NCBI RefSeq assembly: GCF_000003855.2
Contig: NW_003101680.1
Span: 4,504,731 to 4,568,730, forward strand
Direction: 5' to 3'
Length of the DNA: 64,000 nucleotides
Source of the DNA: Blastomyces gilchristii SLH14081
Lineage: Eukaryota; Ascomycota; Eurotiomycetes; Onygenales; Ajellomycetaceae
The notes below the pieces were generated by a model. It had not been told where the DNA came from and did no database searches. It was given only the letters and a program-made list of their open reading frames with translations. Every line of letters starts with the position of its first letter. Position 1 is the first letter of the stretch. The position numbers were made by a program, and so were the translations under genes. Below are positions 34,540-44,463 of this stretch, one piece after another.

Positions 34540-35009
34540 GCTGGGGTTAGGAAGACGCGAGACTGTTCTTCAGGATTTAATTTTGCGACCCCCTGACTAT
34601 TTTCTTTTCCCGTTCATATGCACTAATTTTAAGCACAGCCAGTCAAGCGATGTTCGCAAGGGGCGTTACAGGCGTCTACTAGATAGCTTTATTCATGGAG
34701 ACAACTTGTTACAAACCTCTCCTTTACACGTAACTATCCTTTCCTTTATGCCCTCCAGTTGCTTCGTTAAGAGGCTCTATATAGATCACCACGTGATTGA
34801 TTGTTCGCCTAAACTTTCCGTTTCTCAGCTAGTTAGTTACTCTCTTGCCAGCTAGAAGAAAGTTTAGGCGAAAAAAATATCCCTAACGCGAGGTCCAAAC
34901 TGATGAAACGTCTGCAAGGGAATATATCAGAAAAGCTTTAGTATGATATAGATATTTACTCCACACGAAGCCACGAACAACACGCCGGGTGTCACCCCGT
35001 TTGAGTCCA
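34540..35009. other. Intergenic region upstream of the PPR-like gene
   Basis: No gene was seen. TTTAGGCG occurs twice around 34810-34870 with inverted flanks. Confidence 0.4.
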
Positions 35010-37892
35010 ATGCTCCCCGGCGCCCGGCATGGTTTGAGACGGTTGTCTTTCTCCCAATCTCCCTTTGACCATGCTACCCCTTCCCGCAACGAACTTTTCT
35101 TACCTTTCCTATACCCGCGGGAGTCCTTCTCTGTACTGACCCAAGAGAGATATGTGCGACGTTCACTGTTCTCTCTGGCGGTGGGCAATAACCGGTTTAA
35201 TGGGTCATCATCATCCAATTGTTGCAGACACACCAGCCTGAATCCTCACCGTACTACGAGAAAATATACCGCGCCGCCCTCGGCGTCGAATGTTTCGGAT
35301 TCTACACACGCTAGCGAGTTAGGCAATCATGATAATGGTGGAGAGTCGAAGGAAATGGATACTGGCGCATCCAGCGTCCACGATACTTGCTCCACGGCTA
35401 GCGACGCATCGTCCGAGTCAAGCTCCGAGCAATCTATGGATGTATTCAAAGAAGTTGAGGCCATTGAATCCAACAGTAGTGGCATAGTCCGGCAAGTTCG
35501 CGCGGAGAAGTGGTGGAGGAAGCAATTGGAACGAGAACTAGCGGGTAAACCGCCGCTTAGGCAAAACAGGCTCTATTTGGAATGGACGGATATAATGAAT
35601 GAGATCATGGCCCTGAGGCGCGATACGGCAAACATACCTGCTCCGTCATATGCTAAAACTATATACTTGTCCGAACCGGAGGTCGTCGCTCTGGCTGGTG
35701 ATGAGAGGGAGAACGTGTGGGATATCAGGGTGTTGAGCGGGTGCCGTGTCCACATACTGCCACGAGAACGCGAATCTCGGGATTCCACGCGCAAGGTGGT
35801 CCTTACAGGCTCTCCGGAAGCTGTTAGACTAGCCGAGGAGGAGATTAGATCGGCCATCGAAATGGTCCATGAAGCTGACGGTAGTGTGCAGCCTGACTCT
35901 CTACCTCTCTTTGTGACTGCTCATGATTGGAAGCAGGAACAAGGGATGGATACTCCAACGATCCGATCGGTCTGGACACATAATGTGCCATTGATAGCGG
36001 AAGGGAAAAGATCAAGAATCCCCGTCCGAGCAGATGCTTTCCGAAAGCCCGAGAAGTGGACTATCAAGAGTTTTGGCGACTATCTCGAATCACTTACGAA
36101 TCTCGCTTTCTCAACTTCTATTCATAACTTGTTGTATTCGGATGGACAGCTAAACCGAGATATGATCATTGATATAATACGGGAGCTTTTCACGAGTCCA
36201 GACATGCAACAGTTTCTGTCCACTAGAGCAGTGAATTCTGTCATTTTCTATTGCTACCGATACCCCCAATATCTACCAGTACTTTTATCTCTATTCCCGA
36301 ATTTTGAGCACCTGATGACGACTAGGACTTTTAACGCCTTGCTCACGGGCTGCTCTAAGAGCCATGACCTAAACAGGTTTCGTTATCTCATCTCCCTGAT
36401 GAAGCGATGCGGGGTTAAACCGAATGGTGTGGAGTGGGTAGCTTTTATTGACACTATTCTGTCAACCGGTGTGAGGCAAAAAGTGGTCGCGCGCCTGCGC
36501 AAGGAGAGACTTCTGGATAATGAGCGTATCCTTCGTCGTCTCGTATACCGGATCATTCCAGACTCGTTCACTTCACATTTAGACAGTGGCCAGTCCGTTA
36601 AGGACTATATTGCAGTGATGGATAAAAGATACGGAAAGAACTGGATATGTACCGACTCAATAACACATATGCTCGGCGTAACTGTGCGTTTACACAATAC
36701 CGAAGCAGCTCGCGAGATTATGCAGTTCTGCAAGCAATCGCGGCTAAAGCTGGATGTCCAGGGCATGAATTACTGCCTTGCGGTGCATCTCAATAAAAAG
36801 CAGTACTCAGAAACAATCGCCGTCTATTTGGATCTTATCAGCAAGTACCGTCGGCTCCGAGCAAATAACGAAACTATCCGAATTCTCTTCAGCGCCGCAT
36901 GGCAGGCTAGACACTACAACACCTGCCGTGTCATTTGGGCCTATGCCTGTTTCTGGGGCTTCACAACCAGCAGCATGAAACACATGGTCCTATTCTCCCT
37001 CCTCCGAAACACAGTACCCACAATGGGCGACGAAGCGAGGCAAGACTGGCTTAAAAAGGCCGGCAAGGCCATTGCTGGAATTAATCCTATTATGTCTGAA
37101 CTTGATTCTCGTTTTGACGTCCTTAGAAACGCACCACGTACTCCTGCTCAAGAAATGCTGGGGAGCGATAGCGTTATGTCCTTGTTGACAGAGTATCAAC
37201 CCGCCGGTGAACTGCGGAGCCGGCAGCGGAACCTTGCCCTCTGGATCATCCACGGGGACTTCCTCGCGGCGTGGCGTTATAAGCCGCGGGTAAAGTTCGA
37301 GGAAATGATGTGGGAGGCTAATATGCTTGATATGGCGTGGTGGGCAGAGGGTCACGCTAGAAATATGTCGGTTACGGAAATTGTTAGAGACGTGATCAGA
37401 ATTCCCGTGGATGAGAAGAACAGGTGGAAGAAAAGGACGAAGGAATATGGTAACGAGCAATTGGAGGATGAAATAAGAGAGGAGCAACAACAGCGACAAG
37501 AAGAAGAAGACAAAGAAGAAGAAGAAGAAGAATTGGATCAGCAACCACAGGAGCCAGAGCAAGGGCCAGAAGGACGTTTAGAAGGCCGGCCAGAAGGACG
37601 GCCGGAACAAGTGCTGGAAGGAATACTAGAACGAGAACTAGAACGGAACCTAGAACAAGAACAACGACGACGACGGCAACAGCAAGATATAAAGGGGAAA
37701 GAAGAGGAGACGGGAGAGGGTGTTAACAAAGACGCAACCATTGTTTCTAATGCAAGATCTGCTCAGCCTGAGCTACAGTTGGAGCACACGGGACATAAAG
37801 AGGGATGGATGGGAGGGTCGGTTTCAATAGACGAAGTTAAGGAAATGTTTGAGAGAAAGGGTATCTCCTGGAAAGGGCCAGGCAGCCCTTGA
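35010..37892 (+). CDS. Mitochondrial PPR-like protein with possible KH-type domain
   Basis: A single exon from the ATG at 35010 gives 960 residues; the frame extends slightly upstream without an ATG. The N-terminus (MLPGARHGLRRLSFSQSPF) is Arg/Ser-rich and acid-poor, as in mitochondrial presequences. A disordered acidic region follows, with TGASSVHDTCSTASDASSES. Around residues 200-300 a segment with SGCRVHILPRERES and KVVLTGSPEAVRLAEEEIRS resembles a KH RNA-binding fold. The middle (about 400-680) is a series of paired helices with PPR-style phrases: FNALLTGCSKSHDLNRFRYL, CGVKPNGVEWVAFI, MNYCLAVHLNKKQYSETIAV. The C-terminus is a long Glu/Gln/Arg-rich repeat tract. The likely role is binding organellar RNA, as for other fungal PPR proteins; the specific target is unknown. 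Confidence 0.68.
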   Translation: MLPGARHGLRRLSFSQSPFDHATPSRNELFLPFLYPRESFSVLTQERYVRRSLFSLAVGNNRFNGSSSSNCCRHTSLNPHRTTRKYTAPPSASNVSDSTHASELGNHDNGGESKEMDTGASSVHDTCSTASDASSESSSEQSMDVFKEVEAIESNSSGIVRQVRAEKWWRKQLERELAGKPPLRQNRLYLEWTDIMNEIMALRRDTANIPAPSYAKTIYLSEPEVVALAGDERENVWDIRVLSGCRVHILPRERESRDSTRKVVLTGSPEAVRLAEEEIRSAIEMVHEADGSVQPDSLPLFVTAHDWKQEQGMDTPTIRSVWTHNVPLIAEGKRSRIPVRADAFRKPEKWTIKSFGDYLESLTNLAFSTSIHNLLYSDGQLNRDMIIDIIRELFTSPDMQQFLSTRAVNSVIFYCYRYPQYLPVLLSLFPNFEHLMTTRTFNALLTGCSKSHDLNRFRYLISLMKRCGVKPNGVEWVAFIDTILSTGVRQKVVARLRKERLLDNERILRRLVYRIIPDSFTSHLDSGQSVKDYIAVMDKRYGKNWICTDSITHMLGVTVRLHNTEAAREIMQFCKQSRLKLDVQGMNYCLAVHLNKKQYSETIAVYLDLISKYRRLRANNETIRILFSAAWQARHYNTCRVIWAYACFWGFTTSSMKHMVLFSLLRNTVPTMGDEARQDWLKKAGKAIAGINPIMSELDSRFDVLRNAPRTPAQEMLGSDSVMSLLTEYQPAGELRSRQRNLALWIIHGDFLAAWRYKPRVKFEEMMWEANMLDMAWWAEGHARNMSVTEIVRDVIRIPVDEKNRWKKRTKEYGNEQLEDEIREEQQQRQEEEDKEEEEEELDQQPQEPEQGPEGRLEGRPEGRPEQVLEGILERELERNLEQEQRRRRQQQDIKGKEEETGEGVNKDATIVSNARSAQPELQLEHTGHKEGWMGGSVSIDEVKEMFERKGISWKGPGSP

Positions 37893-38545
37893 ATGCTTAC
37901 GAGTGACCTCGGCCTGTTATATTCTGCTTTATATGTATTTATATAGATCCCCAACACCATCTGTATATCGCTTCTTCCACATCTTCATGATTCCCTCCCT
38001 CGCCTTTTTCCATCTATGTATTGTATTTTACCTTATATCTGACTTGTTCTCAAGTTTCTTGCAAACTACCCGACCGGACTCTGTTGGGGAACGGTGCACT
38101 GTTTTTGCATTGTCTGAATTACTATCTAACATCGATATTTCTCCAAAGATATTGCCTTGATCCTTGATCATGTTAATAGGATCATCAAACTGGGGGGTAT
38201 CTAACAGTTTAAGTGAAATTAAACCTTCGCTCTCTATCTCCTATTGCCAACTCCTTTATGCAAAAAGTGCCTTGGATGCATCCCTGTGGTTTCTTCGGGT
38301 TGATAATCACGGCCACGCCCATTGGTGACTCACGGGGGATGCTGAGCCTTGTTCTGGATACTGGGTTTTAAGGGAAGGGATGGAGAAATGGACCTATCTA
38401 TCATCCCCATTAATTCGCAGGCTTTTTGGAATCCACTGTTGAACCCTCGTGAGTCCTCCCTTGCGTAGGTCGGCTTCAGCGGCTTCCTCCGTCTCGCCAA
38501 CCCATTTATCCCATAGCACATTGAAACTGAAATTGCACTGACTAA
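37893..38545. other. Convergent 3' region between the PPR-like gene and NAA30
   Basis: No gene was recognised. It contains ordinary T-rich 3' flanks. Confidence 0.45.
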
Positions 38546-39416
38546 TCAGCAAACGTGATGCCCCGGATGTTCCCCATTTTCTTGCATTGGTAGTCCGTCC
38601 GGATGACACCCATATGGATCGAAGGTGGTCGGAATGTACCCCACACCTTCCTTCAGATACAGTACGAGCCGGAAGGCAGAGTTGCCATTGAGATAGTAGC
38701 GGTGGAGTTTCTTGCTGCGCAGGAAGCCTAGACGCTCGTATAATTTCATAGCGGCGGTGTTGGTCGTTTCGGTTTCAAGGACGATCTAGATACGGAAGGA
38801 TTGGATGTTAGTTGTCTGCTTGTGCTGGGAGGGATACCTCCGGCATTGTTGGAGCTGCCGCTCGAGTAGGACGAAACTTATGGTTGTTGGCGGGATAGCA
38901 AGGGAGCGGGAAAGAAATAGACATACCTCATCCGCATCTCTCGCAATCATGGCATCGATAGCCATGCATACGAGCTTCGTCGCGATGCCTTTGCCTCTAT
39001 ATTCTTCCCGAACGGCTAACATGGCGATATACCCGCGCAGAGGCCCGCCGCGATGCGGTTCGAGTTTTGATACGACAACCCCAATCAGATTGTCCTTTTC
39101 GTCCATTGCCTGTATATATAGTAAACGTGGTATTAGCTGAATGTATATATATATAGAGCTCTGGATTTCGTATGCGGGAGGCAAGGGTGCCTGGAGCGGG
39201 GTAATCTGAAATGCAACTTGGAACTTTTACCATGTAGCAGAGATCACCCCACTGATAGAGGAAATAGCGATAGACATAGATGCTGTACGGCTCCGAGAGA
39301 TCCTTGGATATTAACTGGCGCATTGCAGAGACATATTCGTTCTCCTTGTCGCTTTCATACTGGATATAGCGGAGGTCTCCAGCGGAGGAGGGCGGGGATG
39401 CCGCAGTGTCGGCCAT
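38546..39416 (-). CDS. NAA30: NatC catalytic subunit, N-alpha-acetyltransferase 30 (Mak3)
   Basis: The exons on the minus strand are 39416-39231, 39109-38927 and 38785-38546 (introns 121 and 141 nt, all phase 0); the product has 202 residues. It is a GNAT-fold enzyme that moves acetyl from acetyl-CoA to protein N-termini beginning Met-Leu/Ile/Phe/Trp. The N-terminal substrate region is LISKDLSEPYSIYVYRYFL. The acetyl-CoA motif is LAVREEYRGKGIATKLV, with the RGKGIA loop. Exon 3 carries IVLETETTNTAAMKLYERLG and FRLVLYLKEG. The length is close to yeast Mak3 (176) plus a short tail. It is divergently transcribed from LRO1 across 389 nt. Confidence 0.93.
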
Positions 39417-39805
39417 GGTGGATGTGGCAGGATCAGCGTTGCGATATCATGAGCAGCCCTCTTTTGTCGACTTTTTCTTTCGAGTTCGTCCAATTGGCAC
39501 TCACTCCCATGTCGGTGATACGAAACCTGTCTCTCGGTGGTTGGGGTGGGGGATGTTTTTACACTCACTAGCTGGCGTTTCCACTCCCGATATTTATTTA
39601 TAATATTTAGCTCTGGCCAACCCTTTCCAGCTCTTTTTTCCCCTTCCCTGATACATACACACCAAGCTCCAACTTTTCCCATGTGATTCTCCGTCTGTAA
39701 TGACGGGCACTTTCGCCCAGTCGACGACATCCTTTATATCTATATATATATATATCTATAAGCTTCTGAAACAGCAGCAGAGAGAGATCTCTCCAATACT
39801 TCGCC
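39417..39805. promoter_or_regulatory. Bidirectional promoter between NAA30 and LRO1
   Basis: The two ATGs are 389 nt apart and face away from each other. The segment holds a short (TA)n tract (39740-39755) near the LRO1 side. No specific factor site was recognised. Confidence 0.5.
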
Positions 39806-41968
39806 ATGTCGGGCCTGCGCCGTCGATTTGGGCAGATCTTCTCGACCTCTCCCCCGAGCTCTACATCCGAGATACCCGCCATCTCTACCCCAGACGACAG
39901 CAACAATAATGACGGTAATACCAACAGTAGCAGCAGCAATATCCTTTTGGCGCACAAGGATGGAGAGCAGCTTCATTTAGAAACGGACTTGAAGCTGCAC
40001 CAAATCCCCGTGAAGCGGAGGAGCAAGCGGCGCAATGGGTTGATATTCGGACTCGGAGGCGTCTTTGGAATATTCTTGGCTCTTTTTTTCGCAAATCAGA
40101 ATGAGGTTATTAGCTTGGATGCGCTGATGGACCTAAATTTGGATTCTTTGATTGATGTTATGCCCGCAGGCATTATCAGGGACGCAAGTCAATTTTCGGT
40201 ATGCTCGACCTCTCAGAGTTTTCTTCTACCTCTACTTGTACTTTTTGGAAAACAAACACCGAAACTAGAACTAACTTATAATATTTTTCCTTCTTCGCCT
40301 AGCAAACGGAACGCGCAGCTGTTAGCTATGATGCTTTCTCGGTTGGTCTCGGCCTCAAGGCCCAGGGCATAGTAGCAAAGCACCCGGTCATTATGATTCC
40401 TGGGGTCATATCAACAGGGTTAGAGAGTTGGGGAACGGACGAAAAGTCAAGACAATATTTCAGAAAAAGATTATGGGGAAGTTGGAGTATGATGCGAGCG
40501 CTCGTCCTCGACAAGGCCGGTTGGAAAAACCACATTATGCTGGATAAGTTCACGGGCCTAGATCCCCCCGGTATTAAACTCCGCGCCGCGCAGGGGTTTG
40601 ATGCAACAGACTTTTTCATAACGGGATACTGGATCTGGAACAAAATTTTGGAAAATCTAGCCACTATTGGCTATGACCCGATTAATGCGTTCTCCGCTGC
40701 TTATGACTGGCGCCTTGCCTATCTCAACCTTGAAATGCGCGACCACTATTTTAGCAGACTCAAGACCTACATAGAGACGGCCGTGAAGCTTTCGGATAAG
40801 AAGGTCGTGCTTGTTTCCCACAGTATGGGCTCGCAAGTTGCCATGTTCTTCTTCAAATGGGTTGAGAGTCCGGAACATGGAAATGGAGGAGCTGACTGGG
40901 TAGAGACCTACGTCGATTCGTGGATTAATATCAGCGGCTGTATGCTGGGAGCTTCAAAGGGAGTTCCAGCCATTCTGTCAGGAGAAATGAAAGACACCGC
41001 CCAACTTAACGCATTTGCGGTCTACGGACTCGAAAAATTTCTTTCCAAGGGGGAGAGAGCGGAGCTTTTCCGCGCGATACCTGGCATATCAAGCATGCTC
41101 CCCAAAGGCGGGGAGGCGGTTTGGGGCAACAATACCTGGGCTCCAGATGACCAAGAAGATCAACCCTTTACATTTGGCAACATGCTTAATTTCAAGGAGA
41201 CGAATTCGTCAGACACGCAACAGAACCTGACTGCTAAGACCAGCCTGCCGTTCCTCTTCAAACACACGGAGCAATGGTACCGCGACCAGGTCCTCCAGAA
41301 TTACTCCCATGGTGTCGCCCATACGACGGAGGAGGTCGAAGCGAACGAAAAGGACCCGCGCACGTGGTTAAACCCGCTGGAAGCACGCTTACCCCTCGCC
41401 CCCAACCTGAAGATCTATTGCTTCTACGGGGTGGGCAAACTCACGGAACGTAGCTACTTTTACCACGATGATACCGATCCGCTCTCGAAGCTCAATGTCA
41501 GCATCGACACAACAGTGACGAACGGGATCATAGATCGTGGGGTGGTCATGAGCGAGGGAGATGGCACTGTCAACTTGCTCAGTTTGGGATATATGTGTGC
41601 GAAAGGGTGGGGGATTAAACGATATAACCCCGCGGGCGCGAAGGTGAAAGTGTATGAGATGCCTCATGAGCCTGATCGTTTCTCACCTCGAGGAGGGCCC
41701 AACACAGGTACTTTTTCTTGTTCTTTTTTTTTTTTTCCTCCTTTCTTTCACGTTCTATCCCCCCGTTTTCGTCCAATACTACTTCACCGTTTTGCACCCC
41801 ATTTTTAACTCTATACATCTAGGCGACCACGTCGATATTCTTGGGCGGTCCTTGCTCAATGATCTAGTTCTTCGCGTCGCAGGGGGCAGAGGCGACATGA
41901 TCGAAGAGAACTACGTGTCACGAATAAGAGAGTATTCCGACCGCGTCAAGGTTTACGAAGAAGAATGA
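39806..41968 (+). CDS. LRO1: Phospholipid:diacylglycerol acyltransferase (PDAT) Lro1
   Basis: The exons are 39806-40198, 40303-41707 and 41823-41968 (introns 104 and 115 nt), giving 647 residues. Lro1 moves an acyl chain from a phospholipid to diacylglycerol, making triacylglycerol in the ER or nuclear envelope. A basic N-terminal segment (PVKRRSKRRNG) precedes one membrane helix, GLIFGLGGVFGIFLALFFA (about 79-97). The luminal LCAT-like domain has HPVIMIPGVISTGLESWG, AYDWRLAYLNLE, and the nucleophile Ser in VLVSHSMGSQV near residue 303, where the first Gly of GxSxG is Ser. The acidic residue lies in GDGTVNLLSLGYM near 550, and the catalytic His in GDHVDILGR near 602, encoded by the short last exon. 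The triad is complete. Confidence 0.96.
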
Positions 41969-42383
41969 AGAAGTAAAACGAAAAAGTGCAGTAATTATAC
42001 CTTACATTAATACCCCTCTGTGTATAAAAAGAAAACGAATTTCCTTCCCTTTCTCTATTCCCAAGGACGGCTTTTCCCTGGTGTCTTTGCCTACCTCCAC
42101 ATCCTCTCTATCCATATCTTTTCCTATTATTTTCTCCCTTTTGCTCTATTGGAAAGACTCCTGTGGAACGCATTGCATTCTCACTTTTTTTCCTTTCTTT
42201 TCTTTTCTTTTTTCCCCCCCCTTTTGGATTCCATCGTATATACCACTTCCGTTGTACCCGTTATACTTTGCTTTATACCACCCTCCTGTACATCCTGCAT
42301 TGTTGTCGATGACAAACAGCGGTGTTTTTGCCCGTGGTTCTCCTTGTACAATGTTGGCCTTTTTGTATCCGGCCTGCTTCTTT

Positions 42384-42415
<32 letters not shown>

Positions 42416-43250
42416 TTTCTTTTTTCTCTTCTTTCTTCTTTCTTCTTTTTTCTCTTTTTTCTTCTTTCTTCTTTTTTCTTTTTTCTTTTTTCTTATCAGA
42501 TCTGCTTTGTCATGCAGCCGCAGATATCTCACCTGAGAGAGAAATTCTGCTTAAAAGTCAGAAGACTTGAAAGGAAGAGAGGGAGAGACCTTGAATATGA
42601 AAAATATATTACGATAAATAAATATTTAACTATGGCAGTGTAGATTGGTAAACACAAGATATCAAAACAGGCACACGCAAGGAAACACTTCCAAACTCTC
42701 GCTCTGAATAAAAAAAAAAAGTGAAGTAAAGAAAAGAAAAGAAAAAGGAAAAAGTCGCTGAAGTGTGTTTGTATCCTTCGAGTGGGATGGACAGTTCCCG
42801 ATACAAATTGAAGAAAATCCCTGAGAGCCCCTTTCACTTCCTACATGAATAGGGGTCGGTGCAGAGTTGATACGCGGATAAGGCGAACCTTTGAATTTGA
42901 ATCAAAAACAAACAATCTAAAACGCTCTCCAAGCAAATAAACTCTCAAGATCAATATGGACATGTAGGTATCAAGACAGCGAGACGTAGACGGCATGTAA
43001 ATGAAAAATAAAATAAAAATGGCCAAACCAAATGTAAGTTGAAAATAGCCACAGCATGATATTCTTCCTTTAGATTCCTACTCGAATCTCTCTGCACAGA
43101 ACATCAATGGCAACAAGGAAAATGCCGATGGTGCCAACCTAACCGCTCAGGTTACTCCTCATTCCATCCATCGCAATGAACCTCACAGTTTATCAGCCTC
43201 GTTTTCTCCATTTATTTTTTCATTCGGCATCGACACAGTGATATCTACAC
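41969..43250. other. Intergenic region after LRO1
   Basis: Polypyrimidine-rich from 42020 to 42500, including a (CTTT)n microsatellite at 42381-42415. The frames here are translations of that tract. No gene was recognised. Confidence 0.5.
42381..42500. repeat. (CTTT)n and related polypyrimidine tract
   Basis: Tandem CTTT units are followed by TTTTTCTTCTTTCTT variants over about 120 nt. Confidence 0.85.
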
Positions 43251-44463
43251 CTAATGTGGCAGGCGACACTTGCCTTTCGTAGCAGACTCACCACTTGATG
43301 TCACGCAGTCCAAGCAGACACCACACATTCCCGCCGTCAATTGATGCAACTCCAGCCACAGCGATGACTTAAAGTCCCCATTAACAGGACGTGGATTATC
43401 CCAGTATCTTTTGGCGGCGTATGTACATGTACCTGGGGTTGCCCCGAATCCGGCATGCCGAACGCCTTGCTGCCAAGGAAAAGGCAACCGGGGCTCCGCA
43501 TATGCGAATCTCAGATAGTTTGGTGCAGGTCTCTGCGACGCTGAATTTCTGTGATGCGATCGTAAGTGGCCACAGGCCAGACCTGCTGAGTGCTTTGCGA
43601 ATTCTGAGGATGAACTGGGCTCTGCCGGCACATCGTCTGTTCTGAATGTCCCCGATGGCTTTTTCCCACTCATGGACCTGGGGAAACTAATTCTGCATTC
43701 CTTGCTTTGAATTCCACTGGAAAAACGTAGGTGATGACAAAAAAGTGGTTTTCTTTTCCGTGGTTTGTGAGTGAAATGGGGGTAGGGCGCGGGTAATTAG
43801 GAAGATCCAGCCAGGTACTACTTACCGAGGATGTTCCCCCTAACGAGAATATGCTCAGGGAATTTATGGAAGTCGGTAGCAGGATATTTGGGTAGTATAG
43901 CCTTGGATATTTTGCCTAATGCACCTGGTAGATAGATCCATAATATATGAGAAATACAGAATCTCGAGGCTCTTTTCGAAGGTCATTCCGTCCCGCTCTA
44001 GCGCTTCAAGATGCCCCTGGAGCCATACGCCTGTAAATGGAAACAGGGGCTTCTCGCAGCAGTATTTGTCTGCTACGACTGCGAGATCGAGCAACTGAGA
44101 GGGCGTACGCTTTGTAGGGATCGCCTGAATTTTATGATGGAGAACACGAAACAGAAGTATCAATGCGTTGGCATCGTCGTCAAACAGCTGGATCACACAG
44201 ACATTTTCCCCAGGGGCAAGAATTCGGCTCAGCCCGTTCGATACTTTCCTTCCAAGAGGAGTTGAGTTCGCGCGGTCGAATCGGTTGGGCGCCTCACAGA
44301 GCGTGTCGGATGAAACCTGAAGGTACAATTTCGTATTCTCTGGCATTTTGCGAATCTCCAAACAAATCTCGCTGTTGGTGTGGCAATCTGGATGACCTGA
44401 GGTTCTTTCTTCCATCCCATCACCGGATGTAGATGGCAGGGAAAGAGGTGTACAAAAGGTCAA
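43251..44463 (-). pseudogene. BTB/POZ-domain gene relic
   Basis: From the ATG at 44463 the minus strand encodes a fungal BTB-domain protein: TKLYLQVSSDTLCEAPNRFD, IQLFDDDANALILLFRVLHH, LLDLAVVADKYCCEKPLFPF, then GVWLQGHLEALERDG. Near 43920 the frame shifts by one base (DLSTR to GKISKAILPKYPATDFHKFP). A clear donor (GTAAGT at 43825) and an acceptor at 43717 bound a 109-nt intron. After it, EFKARNAELVS shifts again to VHEWEKAIGDIQNRRC and ALSRSGLWPLTIASQKFSVA. The last part, in yet another frame, ends GMCGVCLDCVTSS...KGKCRLPH and stop, the Cys-rich ending usual for this family. Further introns could explain one change, but at least two shifts lack splice sites, so a decayed gene is most likely. 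Sequence error is the alternative. Confidence 0.68.

Noticed and set aside
42020..42643. 207-codon hydrophobic frame after LRO1
   Set aside because: It runs through a CTTT polypyrimidine tract, with runs of Phe/Ser only.
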